Positions 25,405-34,214 of a stretch of 64,000 nt of DNA are shown one piece after another. The position numbers were made by a program, and so were the translations under genes. Location of the stretch: assembly GCF_003202435.1 (NCBI RefSeq), contig NZ_QJHK01000019.1:1-64000 (forward strand), in the 5' to 3' direction. The notes under the pieces are model-generated. The model was not told where the DNA came from. It worked only from the letters and a program-made list of their open reading frames with translations, and made no database searches. The DNA is from Flavobacterium cheongpyeongense. GTDB taxonomy: Bacteria > Bacteroidota > Bacteroidia > Flavobacteriales > Flavobacteriaceae. Position 1 is the stretch's first letter, and every line of letters starts with the position of its first letter.

Positions 25405-26653
25405 GCTTTTGGATAAAATATTCAATTTTTTATATCCTGTTTTTAGGGATTGGGGAATGAGCCGAAACTTTGCGTCTTACATCAGCCTGATCTTTAATAT
25501 TGCCATTATGCTGGCTCTGGCTTATGCTATTTATTATGTCGCTAAGTTTGTTTTGGTCACTTTGACCGCCGTCTTTGCACAGCGTACCAAAACCAAGTTT
25601 GATGATTATTTAATTCACAATAAAACAACCAAATACACTGCCTATTTAATTCCGTTTTTCTTTATTTACAAAGCAGTTCCTATCATTTTGGATAAATATG
25701 AGTATTGGGAATCTGTTTTTGGAAAAATTGTAGGCGTTTATATTGTTTTGATCACTTTATGGATCATCAGAACTATTTTTAATTCGCTACGGGATTATTT
25801 AAAACAAAAACCGGAATACAGCGACAAACCAATCGATAGTTTTGTTCAGGTCATAATGATTGTGCTTTGGATTTTTGGAATTGCCCTGATTGTTTCGACC
25901 TTATTCGGAATCAAAAAAGGTGAACTTTTAACTATTTTAGGAACACTTTCGGCTATTATTATCCTGATTTTCAGAGATACTATTTTAGGTTTTGTTTCTA
26001 GTGTCCAAGTTGCGATCAATGATATGGTTCGTATTGGTGACTGGATTACGATGGATAGATTTGGTGCCGATGGAGATGTTATCGAAATTAACCTGACAAC
26101 CGTAAAAGTCCGAAATTTTGACAATACCATTACTACCATTCCAACTTATGCTTTGAGTTCAGACTCTTTTCAGAACTGGCGAGGCATGCAAAAATCTACT
26201 GGAAGACGAATTAAAAGGCACGTTTTGATTAAAAGCAGCACTATTCGCTTTTTGAATAATGAAGAGTTGAATCAGATGAAAAAAGTACAATTGATTCGCT
26301 CTTACATTGAAACCAGACAAGCTGAAATCGAAAAATATAATGACTTGCACGGTGTTGATAAAACGCTGGCTCTTAATGGACGAAACATGACTAATTTAGG
26401 GCTGTTTAGAAAATATATTATTCAATATTTAATCAACTACCCGGGATTAAATAAAGACATGCATATGGTTTGCCGTCAGCTGCAGTCAACAGAACATGGG
26501 GTTCCTTTGGAAATTTATGCCTTTTCGAGCGATAAACGATGGGCTAATTACGAATATATAATGGCCGATATTTTTGACCACGTTATGGCCTCAGTAATTT
26601 ATTTTGACTTGGAAATATTCGAATTGCCTTCTAAAATTGGTCGTTTGGAATAA
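25397..26653 (+). CDS. MscS-family mechanosensitive ion channel
   Basis: The 418-residue protein has four to five membrane helices in the first 200 residues, then the MscS pore helix and beta domain. 'LSAIIILIFRDTILGFVSSVQVAINDMVRIGDW' is the TM3/beta junction characteristic of the family, followed by 'GDVIEINLTTVKVRNFDNT' and 'IPTYALSSDSFQNW'. Such channels release solutes when membrane tension rises. It resembles the YbdG/YnaI-type larger members rather than the short E. coli MscS. It is coupled to the DUF3817 gene by an 8-bp overlap. Confidence 0.92.
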   Translation: MHKLLDKIFNFLYPVFRDWGMSRNFASYISLIFNIAIMLALAYAIYYVAKFVLVTLTAVFAQRTKTKFDDYLIHNKTTKYTAYLIPFFFIYKAVPIILDKYEYWESVFGKIVGVYIVLITLWIIRTIFNSLRDYLKQKPEYSDKPIDSFVQVIMIVLWIFGIALIVSTLFGIKKGELLTILGTLSAIIILIFRDTILGFVSSVQVAINDMVRIGDWITMDRFGADGDVIEINLTTVKVRNFDNTITTIPTYALSSDSFQNWRGMQKSTGRRIKRHVLIKSSTIRFLNNEELNQMKKVQLIRSYIETRQAEIEKYNDLHGVDKTLALNGRNMTNLGLFRKYIIQYLINYPGLNKDMHMVCRQLQSTEHGVPLEIYAFSSDKRWANYEYIMADIFDHVMASVIYFDLEIFELPSKIGRLE

Positions 26654-26667
26654 CTCTTTGTTTAAAA

Positions 26668-26733
26668 AGTTTCAGGTTTCACGTTTTTAACTGGGCGATA
26701 GACATCATCACAAAAAACCTGAAACCTGAAACT
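26668..26733. terminator. Inverted repeat between convergent genes
   Basis: AGTTTCAGGTTTCACG upstream and CCTGAAACCTGAAACT downstream pair over most of their length. It lies between the ends of the convergent MscS and lipoprotein genes, so it can end transcription from either side, although neither side has a clean T run. Confidence 0.5.
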
Positions 26734-27160
26734 ATTCTTTCACCTGTTCAAAAACAAACTTGGAATTATTGTACTCTATAGGTATTCCGGGCATAAAACA
26801 CGGAAGATTCATATAGGTACTCATTACACCGCTTCCTAAAAACAGTTTATTTTCTTTTTTTAACAAAGCAATTGGTATTCGTTTCCAGCTTCCTCCATTA
26901 GAGATGTAATGAAAATCTCCACGCAAAGTGTCCCCTTTTATATCTCCCCTAACATCTCCGGAGTCTTTCCCTACCCGATAATACGATATTTCGTAACGAC
27001 CGTAAAAACGTTTGTCACTCATATTGATTGCTATAATTGCTGTATCTTTATTACTTACAGCCTGATAAACAATATGATTGTAGGCCTTCTTTTCTTCCTT
27101 AGAATTGCAGGATATTAAAAAAGTAAGTAATACAGAGACCGTTATAAAATTTTTCAGCAT
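26732..27160 (-). CDS. Small lipoprotein of unknown function
   Basis: The 142-residue protein has a lipoprotein signal: 'MLKNFITVSVLLTFLISC' with the lipobox Cys at 18. The mature part is beta-rich ('IIAINMSDKRFYGRYEISYY', 'GDVRGDIKGDTLRGDFHYI'), like small extracytoplasmic barrels, with no motif I can name. It is likely anchored to the outer or inner membrane. It is a single gene; an AT-rich palindromic repeat lies upstream. Confidence 0.75.
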   Translation of the reverse strand: MLKNFITVSVLLTFLISCNSKEEKKAYNHIVYQAVSNKDTAIIAINMSDKRFYGRYEISYYRVGKDSGDVRGDIKGDTLRGDFHYISNGGSWKRIPIALLKKENKLFLGSGVMSTYMNLPCFMPGIPIEYNNSKFVFEQVKE

Positions 27161-27177
27161 TTTCTAATCGTTTTTTT

Positions 27178-27240
27178 ACCATATAAGTTCATGTGATTTT
27201 TCATAGAGCTTATATCTACTTATATAACTTATATGGTGGA
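27178..27240. repeat. AT-rich palindromic repeat (CCATATAAGTT family), copy 2
   Basis: CCATATAAGTT at the left and AACTTATATGG at the right form a perfect 11-bp terminal inverted repeat around an AT-rich centre. Copy 1 is at 21118-21152. It sits between two minus-strand genes and could also terminate the upstream thioesterase. Confidence 0.5.
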
Positions 27241-27248
27241 AATTTATT

Positions 27249-27632
27249 TTACAAACGGTCTTTTACAAATTCAATCTGGGTTTTTCCGTGAGGTTTTGGT
27301 TTTCCGTCTTCTCCCAAATTAACCATTGTTGTATGGTCAATTGTGATGATGATTTCGCGGGTCATCATATTTCTTACAGCACATTTAAGAACTAAAGAAG
27401 TTGTACCAAATTTCACCACATCAATTCCAATTTCTACAATATCACCTTGTCTGGCAGAACTTTTAAAATTGATTTCGGACATGTGTTTCGTTACAACTCT
27501 CGAATTTTCTAATTGTACAATCGAATATAAAGCAAGCTCTTCGTCAATCCAGGCCAACAGCTGTCCGCCAAATAAAGTTCCGTTCGGATTTAAATCTTCG
27601 GGTTTAACCCATTTTCTGGTATGGAATCTCAT
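27249..27632 (-). CDS. Acyl-CoA thioesterase (hotdog fold, YciA/BFIT type)
   Basis: This 127-residue single-hotdog enzyme hydrolyses acyl-CoA thioesters. The typical start 'PEDLNPNGTLFGGQLLAWIDE' contains the NxxGTxFGG...D pattern of the YciA/acyl-CoA hydrolase group, followed by 'INFKSSARQGDIVEIG' for the central strand. It is cytosolic. The single-domain length matches bacterial YciA-like enzymes rather than the duplicated BFIT. It is divergent from the next gene, separated by 70 bp. Confidence 0.9.
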   Translation of the reverse strand: MRFHTRKWVKPEDLNPNGTLFGGQLLAWIDEELALYSIVQLENSRVVTKHMSEINFKSSARQGDIVEIGIDVVKFGTTSLVLKCAVRNMMTREIIITIDHTTMVNLGEDGKPKPHGKTQIEFVKDRL

Positions 27633-27702
27633 ATTTTTATTTTATAAAAACAAAAATAGCATTTTACTATTGGATTTTTTCCTTAAATTTAAAAGAAAAA
27701 AC

Positions 27703-28110
27703 ATGAGCGACAGAAACACTTTTTTAAAAGAATTCAGAGGCGAAACTTTAGGAACTATCAGCGCTCAGTCATCGGCTGATGAGTTATTTCAAAATCAAAC
27801 CATTAGACCCATTTTAAAACTTCAGAATGATTTGTTTGTTGCAGTTTTTAGTAATTATGTAAATAAAAACAAAGCTGATTTTTATTCTTACACCGTCGAA
27901 AAGAAACTTCAGGTCATTGAAAACTCCATTCAAAAAGATATTAAGTTCCGAAATTCTTTAAAAGGAATCGTAATAGCACTTTTTACAATCGAAGAATACA
28001 ATACTTACATTCAAAATTCTTCAAGCTTAAACAAAAGAATGATGAATTTATTGATTGACCGATTAAAAAGTCAGGTGCAGTTGTTTGAATTGGAATCGAA
28101 TTCAAAGTAG
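27703..28110 (+). CDS. Conserved small protein of unknown function
   Basis: The 135-residue soluble protein is predicted mainly helical. It begins 'MSDRNTFLKEFRGETLGTIS' and contains 'KLQNDLFVAVFSNYV' and 'KGIVIALFTIEEYNTYIQ'. I recognise no domain, although similar proteins occur in flavobacteria. The frame is open far upstream inside the opposing thioesterase gene, but the ATG at 27703 is chosen because it follows an AAAAGAAAAA leader and avoids overlap. No operon partner is evident downstream because the following small gene appears broken. Confidence 0.65.
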   Translation: MSDRNTFLKEFRGETLGTISAQSSADELFQNQTIRPILKLQNDLFVAVFSNYVNKNKADFYSYTVEKKLQVIENSIQKDIKFRNSLKGIVIALFTIEEYNTYIQNSSSLNKRMMNLLIDRLKSQVQLFELESNSK

Positions 28111-28119
28111 ATTTTTTAA

Positions 28120-28378
28120 ATGGAAATAGAAATACTACAGAAAAATAGGTAGGTCTGTAATTTTTGATTATGATAAGTATTTAACGCTGAGGACAAAACA
28201 TTACATTTCTATCAATTATAATTATTATTTTAGAAAAACTAAAATAGCTGAACTAAAAAAGAAAATTTGGAGTTTTACATCTAAAATGATACTTGATGTA
28301 AAAGATGATAAAACAGAATTTCTAGATCAAATAATTATTCATGTATTATCAATTGAAACTGGAGTTTCAGTTGATTAA
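28120..28378 (+). pseudogene. Probable frameshifted small gene
   Basis: ATG at 28120 opens a frame of 10 codons ending at a TAG. The adjacent frame is then open for about 80 codons to TAA at 28376-28378, encoding a plausible charged protein ('KTKIAELKKKIWSF', 'DKTEFLDQIIIHVLSIETG') but with no start codon of its own. A single indel near 28150 would join the two. The function is not recognisable. Confidence 0.4.
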
Positions 28379-28405
28379 GCATTTAAGTAAAACAATACAA
28401 AACCA

Positions 28406-28981
28406 ATGTTTGAGCAATTCCGAAATAAATTCCCCCTAGACGATTCAAAATGGAACGAATATACAAGCTATTTTAAACGTCTTGAAGTTCCTGCAAAAAC
28501 GATTCTTCTGGAAGAAGGAGAAATTTCAAAAAGGCTTTTTATAATCGAGAAAGGCTGCATTCGGGTTTGGTTTAATAATAACGGAAAAGATTTAACAACT
28601 CAGTTCTTTTTCGAAAATCAAAATGTTGCTTCTATCGAAAGTTTTGTCAAAAAGCTCCCAAGTCCCGTATTTATTGAAACCATTGAGCCTGCTGTTTTAT
28701 GGTGGATTCATAAAAGTGATATCGATATAATTCTGGAAGAAATTAAGGAAATTCCGGAATTAAGAGATCAGTTTATAGACAAGATTTTTCAGCGCACATT
28801 TGATTATATAAGACATTTTGTTTCTTTTATAAAAGATTCTCCTGTTCAGCGATATCTCAATTTGATTGAAGAAAATCCTCAAATTGTCCAGCGTGTCCCT
28901 CAGCATTATATTGCTTCTTATCTTGGCATAAGTACAGTTCATTTAAGCCGAATAAAAAGCAAATTACTTCAGAGAAAATAA
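28406..28981 (+). CDS. Crp/Fnr-type cyclic-nucleotide-fold transcription regulator
   Basis: The 191-residue protein has an N-terminal cNMP-binding beta-roll (about 20-115: 'LLEEGEISKRLFIIEKGCIRVWF', then 'TQFFFENQNVASIESF') and a C-terminal winged helix (about 145-191: 'QHYIASYLGISTVHLSRIKSKL'). No Cys cluster of Fnr type is visible and the usual cAMP-binding Arg motif is not obvious, so the ligand is unknown. Flavobacterial genomes carry many regulators of this group that control an adjacent gene. Here the neighbour 166 bp downstream is a quinone-oxidoreductase-like enzyme. Confidence 0.88.
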   Translation: MFEQFRNKFPLDDSKWNEYTSYFKRLEVPAKTILLEEGEISKRLFIIEKGCIRVWFNNNGKDLTTQFFFENQNVASIESFVKKLPSPVFIETIEPAVLWWIHKSDIDIILEEIKEIPELRDQFIDKIFQRTFDYIRHFVSFIKDSPVQRYLNLIEENPQIVQRVPQHYIASYLGISTVHLSRIKSKLLQRK

Positions 28982-29147
28982 TACTATTTCATTTAATAAC
29001 AAATGTTATCGTCTGCCTATCAACTGCTGTTTAGCTTTGCATCATAAAATAATCATTATGAAATGAGCATAACCCTAAATTGGTCGTAAGCACCAATGAA
29101 AATATGCGAATTACTTATGACCGATAAAAATCAATAAATATGAACAT

Positions 29148-30122
29148 ATGAAAGCAGCAGTTATTTATAAAAAAGGCGAAATGCCAAAATATGCAGAATT
29201 TGCGACCCCAATTCCTCAAAATGAAAACGAAATTTTACTTTCTGTCAAAGCGGTTGCCATTACCAATCTGGATAAAGCAAAAGCCAGCGGTAAACATTAT
29301 TCTTCTGAAAATAAAAATCATCAAAGCGGAACTTTAATCGGAAGCGACGGTATTGGTTTATTAGAAGATGGTACAAGGGTTTATGCGAGAGGAATCACGG
29401 GAACAATTGCCGAAAAAGCAGTAGTAGAAAAAAACAGAATGGTAAAACTACCTGAAGGAATTAGTAATGCAGTTGCAGCTGCAATGCCAAATGCAATTGC
29501 TGGCTCTGCAATGGCATTACGATTTAGAGCGGGAATACAACCCGGAGAAACAGTTTTAATAAACGGAGCTACCGGTTTTACAGGACAAATGGCTATCCAG
29601 ATTGCACAATATTACGGTGCCAAAAATATAATTGTTACAGGAAGAAACGAAAAGACTCTTCAAAGCCTTTTAGAATTGGGTGCTAACGAAATCATTTCGC
29701 TCCAACAAGATGATGAATCTATAGTCAAACAACTTAAAGAAATTCATCAAAATACACCAATAGCTATTATTCTTGATTATTTATGGGGACATTCTGCTGA
29801 ATTGATTTTTACAGCTTTAAAAGGAAATGGCTCATTTACAAATAAAGTTAGATTTGTTTCAATTGGTTCCATATCTGGTGAAAATATTCAATTGTCATCA
29901 GGAATCTTAAGAAGCGTTGATCTTCAGTTATCCGGTTCTGGTTTAGGAAGCTGGACAAAAGAAGAGGTAAAATTATTGCTTTCAGAAATACTTCCGGAAA
30001 TGTTTCTCTTAGCAGCACAAAAAAAATTGACAGTAAATATTGAAGAAATCAGTTTAATCGATATTGAAAAAATGTGGAACAAAGAAGTTTCAGATGGTAA
30101 GCGATTAGTAGTAAATATCTAA
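29148..30122 (+). CDS. Medium-chain dehydrogenase/quinone-oxidoreductase-like protein
   Basis: The 324-residue protein is of the MDR superfamily, without the zinc-binding cysteines. The N-terminal GroES-like domain (about 1-120) is followed by an NADPH-binding Rossmann fold with 'VLINGATGFTGQMAIQIAQYYG' (about 132-153) and 'IIVTGRNEKTL'. The glycine motif reads GATGFTG, as in quinone/enone reductases that use NADPH. The substrate cannot be named. It follows a Crp/Fnr-type regulator in the same direction, a common pairing for stress- or electrophile-responsive reductases. Confidence 0.85.
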   Translation: MKAAVIYKKGEMPKYAEFATPIPQNENEILLSVKAVAITNLDKAKASGKHYSSENKNHQSGTLIGSDGIGLLEDGTRVYARGITGTIAEKAVVEKNRMVKLPEGISNAVAAAMPNAIAGSAMALRFRAGIQPGETVLINGATGFTGQMAIQIAQYYGAKNIIVTGRNEKTLQSLLELGANEIISLQQDDESIVKQLKEIHQNTPIAIILDYLWGHSAELIFTALKGNGSFTNKVRFVSIGSISGENIQLSSGILRSVDLQLSGSGLGSWTKEEVKLLLSEILPEMFLLAAQKKLTVNIEEISLIDIEKMWNKEVSDGKRLVVNI

Positions 30123-30132
30123 AAGGATAAAA

Positions 30133-30181
30133 AAAGGATTGACAAAATCGGGATTTTGCATCTCCATTTTGTCAATCCTTT
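30133..30181. terminator. Bidirectional terminator with a 16-bp stem
   Basis: AAAGGATTGACAAAAT (30133-30148) pairs perfectly with 30166-30181 around a 17-base loop, between the convergent reductase and E1 genes. A and T tracts flank it, so it should stop transcripts from both sides. Confidence 0.85.
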
Positions 30182-30198
30182 ATGATTTATAAACAATT

Positions 30199-32175
30199 TT
30201 AATACGCTAATAACTCCTTCAAAGCTTCTTCAAAGCGATTTTTAGGCAAAAACTGGTCTTCCAATGCTTTTGTAAACGGAATTGGAGAATCTAAACTGGC
30301 CACTCTTTTTACCGGCCCATCAAGGTATTCAAAACATTGTTCCATAATTAAAGCCGAAATATCACTGGCAATTCCGCCGAACAAAGTGTCCTCCTGATAA
30401 ACAATCACTTTTCCAGTCTTTTTAACCGATGCAAAAATAGTTTCAGTATCCAAAGGCTGTAAAGTTCTTAAATCAATTAAGTCAGCCTCGATATCCGGAT
30501 TTTTCTCTAAAGTTTCCAATGCCCAATGCACCGATGCTCCAAAAGCAATAATGGTTATTTTTTTTCCTTCTTTTATTAAGGTTGCTTTTCCTAAGGGAAT
30601 TGTATAATAATCATTTGGAACATCCTGATAAACGCTTCTGTATAACTGCTTATGTTCAAAAAACAAAACAGGATTCGGGTCGTTTATTGAAGTGTTTAAT
30701 AAACCTTTGGCATCATACGGAAAAGCAGGGTAAACTACCTTCAAACCCGGAGTTTTGGTAAACCAGGCTTCATTTGTCTGTGAATGAAAAGGTCCCGCCT
30801 GTGTTCCTCCCCCGCAAGGCATACGCACTACAACATCAGCTTTTTCACCCCAGCGATAATGTGATTTTGCCAATAAATTTACAATAGGATTAAAGCCCGT
30901 TGAAACAAAATCGGCAAATTGCATTTCTACAATCGCCTTATAACCGTTAATCGATAATCCCATTCCGGTTGAAACAACAGCACTTTCACAAATTGGAGTG
31001 TTCCGAACTCTGGATTTTCCGAAAAACTCAACAAAACCATCTGTTATCTTAAACGCTCCACCATATTCTGCTATATCCTGCCCCATAATAATAAGATTAT
31101 CATGCTGCTTCATTGATTGCTCTAAACTTTTTCTAATAGCGTCTATAAAACGAATATTTTTAGATTCTGATGAATGATTAATTTCTTCATGCTTATAAGG
31201 CTTATAAACATCCTCTAATTCTCCCTCGTATGTTGGAATAATTTCAGGCTCTGCATTGGCTATGGCTAAATTTTCATCAATCTCCTGCTTGATTTCGTTA
31301 TGAAGCTGTTCGTCAAATTCTTCTGTTAAAACTCCTGTTTCTTTCAGGAATTTTCGATAGTTGGCAACCGGATCTTTCTCGGCCCACTCATCTCTTAATT
31401 CCTGCGGAACATATTTTGTACCACTTGCCTCTTCATGTCCGCGCATTCTAAAGGTTTTAAATTCCAACAAAACAGGATGCGGATTTTCCTGCATCTGTTC
31501 TTTCAGCTTCGAGAGCTTGTTATAAACTTCGAGAATATTATTTCCGTCAATGATATGACTTTCCATACCATAACCTATACCTTTATCTGCTAGATTTTCA
31601 CAGCTATATTGTTCATTTGTTGGTGTCGAAAGTCCGTAACCATTATTTTCAATGATAAACATTACAGGTAATTTCCATACTGCGGCTATATTGAGGGCTT
31701 CATGAAAATCCCCCTCACTTGTTGCTCCTTCTCCGGTAAAAACAGCGGTAATTTTTTTATTATTTTGAAGTTTATCGGCTAAGGCTATCCCGTCTGCAAT
31801 ACCTAACTGAGGTCCCAAATGCGAAATCATTCCTATAATTTTATATTCCTGGGTTCCAAAATGAAAACTACGATCCCTTCCCTTTGTAAAACCATTTGCT
31901 TTTCCCTGCCATTGCGAAAACAGACGATGCAACGGAATGTTTCTGGAAGTAAAAACACCCAGATTTCTATGCATTGGCAAGACATATTCTGATTCATCCA
32001 AAACAGCAGTAACACCAACTGCAATTGCTTCCTGCCCTATTCCGGAGAACCATTTAGACACTTTTCCCTGCCGAATCAGGATAAGCATCTTTTCTTCGAT
32101 CAAACGGGGTTTCAGTATTTTTTTATACAAATCTAATAATTGAGTATCACTAAGGTCTTGTCTGTAGAAGATCAT
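30199..32175 (-). CDS. 2-Oxoacid dehydrogenase E1, alpha-beta fusion
   Basis: This 658-residue thiamine-diphosphate enzyme is the E1 component of a 2-oxoisovalerate or related dehydrogenase complex, which decarboxylates branched-chain 2-oxo acids. The alpha half (about 1-320) shows 'GIGQEAIAVG', 'GEGATSEGDFHEALN' with 'NNGYGLSTP' (the ThDP/Mg motif) and 'RMRGHEEAS'. The beta half (about 340-658) shows 'MGQDIAEYGGAFKIT', 'PICESAVVSTGMGL' and 'YQEDTLFGG'. Fused alpha-beta E1 of this size is usual in Bacteroidota. The E2 and E3 genes are not in the window. Substrate choice (branched-chain or pyruvate) rests on family resemblance. Confidence 0.9.
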   Translation of the reverse strand: MIFYRQDLSDTQLLDLYKKILKPRLIEEKMLILIRQGKVSKWFSGIGQEAIAVGVTAVLDESEYVLPMHRNLGVFTSRNIPLHRLFSQWQGKANGFTKGRDRSFHFGTQEYKIIGMISHLGPQLGIADGIALADKLQNNKKITAVFTGEGATSEGDFHEALNIAAVWKLPVMFIIENNGYGLSTPTNEQYSCENLADKGIGYGMESHIIDGNNILEVYNKLSKLKEQMQENPHPVLLEFKTFRMRGHEEASGTKYVPQELRDEWAEKDPVANYRKFLKETGVLTEEFDEQLHNEIKQEIDENLAIANAEPEIIPTYEGELEDVYKPYKHEEINHSSESKNIRFIDAIRKSLEQSMKQHDNLIIMGQDIAEYGGAFKITDGFVEFFGKSRVRNTPICESAVVSTGMGLSINGYKAIVEMQFADFVSTGFNPIVNLLAKSHYRWGEKADVVVRMPCGGGTQAGPFHSQTNEAWFTKTPGLKVVYPAFPYDAKGLLNTSINDPNPVLFFEHKQLYRSVYQDVPNDYYTIPLGKATLIKEGKKITIIAFGASVHWALETLEKNPDIEADLIDLRTLQPLDTETIFASVKKTGKVIVYQEDTLFGGIASDISALIMEQCFEYLDGPVKRVASLDSPIPFTKALEDQFLPKNRFEEALKELLAY

Positions 32176-32421
32176 TTGGTTTTATTTTTAGTATTCCAAA
32201 TATATTAAAATATAACAATCCAAAACCAAAAGTTAAATAAAATAGATTTTAAACCAACTCAAAAACAGTAATTAAAATAGAAATGTAAACTATGACTAAG
32301 TGGTTTCTAGCATGATTTTTTTTTAATCATTTAAATTTAAGCTAAAAAATACTGCTACTGGTATAGATTTTTCAAGAATCACAAGAATTAATCCCCTGAT
32401 ATCCAGCAGTACGACGATTGT

Positions 32422-32529
32422 CTAAGATAGAGTTTCTTTTGATTCCTCACTGCTAAGAATGGCATTTTTGTTTTGCAATAAAACCGAAGCCACTCCATTT
32501 CCTGTTTTCCCAAATCCGATTAGTCGCAT
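32422..32529 (-). pseudogene. Short Rossmann-like fragment
   Basis: A 35-codon ORF begins 'MRLIGFGKTGNGVASVLL', which looks like the first beta-alpha unit of an NAD(P)-binding protein, and then stops. It is far too short to fold on its own. A decayed gene start is the simplest reading; parent family not identified. Confidence 0.3.
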
Positions 32530-32724
32530 TTTAGAATGCTCTTTAAAAAAATAGATTTTTTTATTGAAAAACAGGTGTTTTCAGAATTATTAACATGTTT
32601 TTAAAGCAAAATGATCCTGAAATTATAGTTTAATCAATTTTTAATTTTTCGTTTCAATATTAAATTATCGCATAAAAAGCTCAATTTTATAATAACTTTT
32701 AAAATTCAAAACTAAAATATTATC

Positions 32725-32732
32725 TACCTTTG
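32725..32732 (+). promoter_or_regulatory. Candidate -7 element of the oxygenase gene
   Basis: TACCTTTG matches TAnnTTTG 45 bp before the ATG. No good TTG lies 17-23 bp upstream, so support is partial. Confidence 0.35.
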
Positions 32733-32776
32733 TTATACAAGGTTTTAAACCTTTTTCTTAAATATAAATGTAAAGT

Positions 32777-33727
32777 ATGCAAAACATTCCTAGTGTAGAC
32801 TTACGTGATTTCCTTTCGGACGACCCGAAACGTAAACAAAAATTTGTAAATGAAATCGGCAGTGCATTTGAAAACATTGGCTTCGTAGCCCTAAAAGGTC
32901 ATTTTTTGGATGATCAGCTGGTAGGCGAACTTTATGGCGAAATACGAAAATTTTTCGCCTTGCCATTAGAAACCAAACACAATTATGAAATTCCCGGAAT
33001 TGGCGGACAAAGAGGTTATGTATCTTTTGGGAAAGAACATGCCAAAGGGCGCAAAGAGGGAGATCTGAAAGAATTCTGGCATTTTGGCCAGTATGTTGAC
33101 AAAAACTCGAAATGGGCATCAGAATACCCGGACAATGTTGAAGTAAAAGAATTACCTCGTTTTAATGAAGTCGGTAAAGAAGCCTACCAAATGCTGGAAA
33201 AAACCGGTATTTATGTATTGAGAGCATTAGCTTTGCATCTTGGTCTGGATGAGTTTTATTTTGATGAATATGCGAAAGAAGGAAATTCCATTTTAAGACC
33301 AATTCATTATCCGCCAATTACTTCTGAACCAGAAAATGCTATTCGTGCAGCGGCTCACGGAGACATCAACTTAATCACATTATTGATGGGGGCTCAGGGC
33401 AAAGGTTTACAGGTTCAAAATCATGGTGGAGAATGGATTGATGCCATTGCTCAGGATGATGAATTAGTAATTAATGTTGGAGACATGCTTTCAAGACATA
33501 CCAACAACAAATTAAAATCTACCATTCATCAGGTTGTAAATCCGCCAAGAGAATTATGGGGAACTTCGAGATATTCGATTCCGTTTTTTATGCATCCGGT
33601 AAGCGATATGCGCCTTGATTGTTTAGAAAACTGTATTGATGCCGAAAACCCTAAAAAATTTGAGGATATTACGGCCGGAGATTATCTATACGAACGTTTA
33701 GTAGATTTAGGTTTAATAAAAAAATAA
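32777..33727 (+). CDS. Isopenicillin-N-synthase-family Fe(II)/2-oxoglutarate-type oxygenase
   Basis: The 316-residue protein has the double-stranded beta-helix fold. The iron ligands are readable: 'AAHGDINLITLL' gives His194 and Asp196, and 'STIHQVVNPP' gives His251. 'RYSIPFF' (Arg265-x-Ser267) is the co-substrate carboxylate-binding motif. The N-terminal DIOX_N region carries 'VDLRDF' and 'GFVALKGH'. Flavobacteria commonly have one such gene of unknown substrate. Downstream, a 16-bp hairpin separates it from the SUI1 gene. The enzyme class is firm and the substrate unknown. Confidence 0.9.
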   Translation: MQNIPSVDLRDFLSDDPKRKQKFVNEIGSAFENIGFVALKGHFLDDQLVGELYGEIRKFFALPLETKHNYEIPGIGGQRGYVSFGKEHAKGRKEGDLKEFWHFGQYVDKNSKWASEYPDNVEVKELPRFNEVGKEAYQMLEKTGIYVLRALALHLGLDEFYFDEYAKEGNSILRPIHYPPITSEPENAIRAAAHGDINLITLLMGAQGKGLQVQNHGGEWIDAIAQDDELVINVGDMLSRHTNNKLKSTIHQVVNPPRELWGTSRYSIPFFMHPVSDMRLDCLENCIDAENPKKFEDITAGDYLYERLVDLGLIKK

Positions 33728-33748
33728 ACTCTTAAATCTCAATTTTTT

Positions 33749-33790
33749 AAATTCCAAATTCCAATTTAATAGTTTTGGAATTTGGAATTT
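33749..33790. terminator. Strong palindrome after the oxygenase gene
   Basis: AAATTCCAAATTCCAA (33749-33764) and its exact complement (33775-33790) form a 16-bp stem with a 10-base loop, followed by AATTTTT. It probably terminates the oxygenase transcript and belongs to the class of long spacer palindromes seen elsewhere in the window. Confidence 0.7.
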
Positions 33791-33822
33791 AATTTTTAGA
33801 AACTATAAATTATTTTGATAAA

Positions 33823-34155
33823 ATGGACTTTAAAGACCAACTTAAAAATTTATTTCCTGATCATATTGAATCAAATGAACCAGAAGACGTTCAACAGGAA
33901 GATCATGTGCTTTACATTCAGAAAGAGCCTATGATTTGCAAATTCGAAAAACGAAAAGGAAAAGCAACAACAATTATCGAAGGTTATCAAGGAAGTGATG
34001 AAGATTTTAAAATATTGGCAAAAGAAATCAAAACCAAACTGAGCGTAGGTGGTACTTTCAAAGATGATTCCATCATTATTCAGGGCGATTACCGTGACAA
34101 AATTATGGCAATTTTAAAAGAAAAAGGCTTTAAAACAAAACGTGTAGGTGGATAA
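33823..34155 (+). CDS. SUI1/YciH-type translation factor
   Basis: The 110-residue protein of the eIF1/SUI1 family has a charged N-terminal extension of about 45 residues and then the SUI1 domain: 'FEKRKGKATTIIEGYQG', 'LAKEIKTKLSVGGTFKDDSIIIQGDYRDKI' and the basic end 'KEKGFKTKRVGG'. In eukaryotes and archaea eIF1 secures start-codon choice; bacterial homologues are non-essential and their role is less clear. Cytosolic. It stands alone between two strong hairpins. Confidence 0.92.
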   Translation: MDFKDQLKNLFPDHIESNEPEDVQQEDHVLYIQKEPMICKFEKRKGKATTIIEGYQGSDEDFKILAKEIKTKLSVGGTFKDDSIIIQGDYRDKIMAILKEKGFKTKRVGG

Positions 34156-34180
34156 ATAATTTTAAAAAAAAGTTTAAAAT

Positions 34181-34214
34181 TTCCGGTTTTACAACTTGAA
34201 ACGTAAAACCGGAA
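34181..34214. terminator. Hairpin after the SUI1 gene
   Basis: TTCCGGTTTTAC (34181-34192) pairs perfectly with GTAAAACCGGAA (34203-34214). It follows the SUI1 stop by 25 bp and is preceded by an A-rich run. It also shows that the TTG at 34196 inside the loop is not a real start for the next gene. Confidence 0.65.

Larger units (their letters stand above)
32176..32776. other. Long intergenic region with a possible gene fragment
   Basis: Six hundred AT-rich bases lie between divergent genes. Apart from a 35-codon minus-strand fragment (32422-32529) and a candidate promoter (32725-32732), I see nothing coding. A short inverted repeat AAGGTTT / AAACCTT (32740-32753) lies in the likely leader of the oxygenase gene. 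Confidence 0.5.

Noticed and set aside
27343..27702. Upstream extension of the 27703-28110 gene
   Set aside because: It overlaps the thioesterase gene on the other strand for its whole length and adds no conserved sequence.
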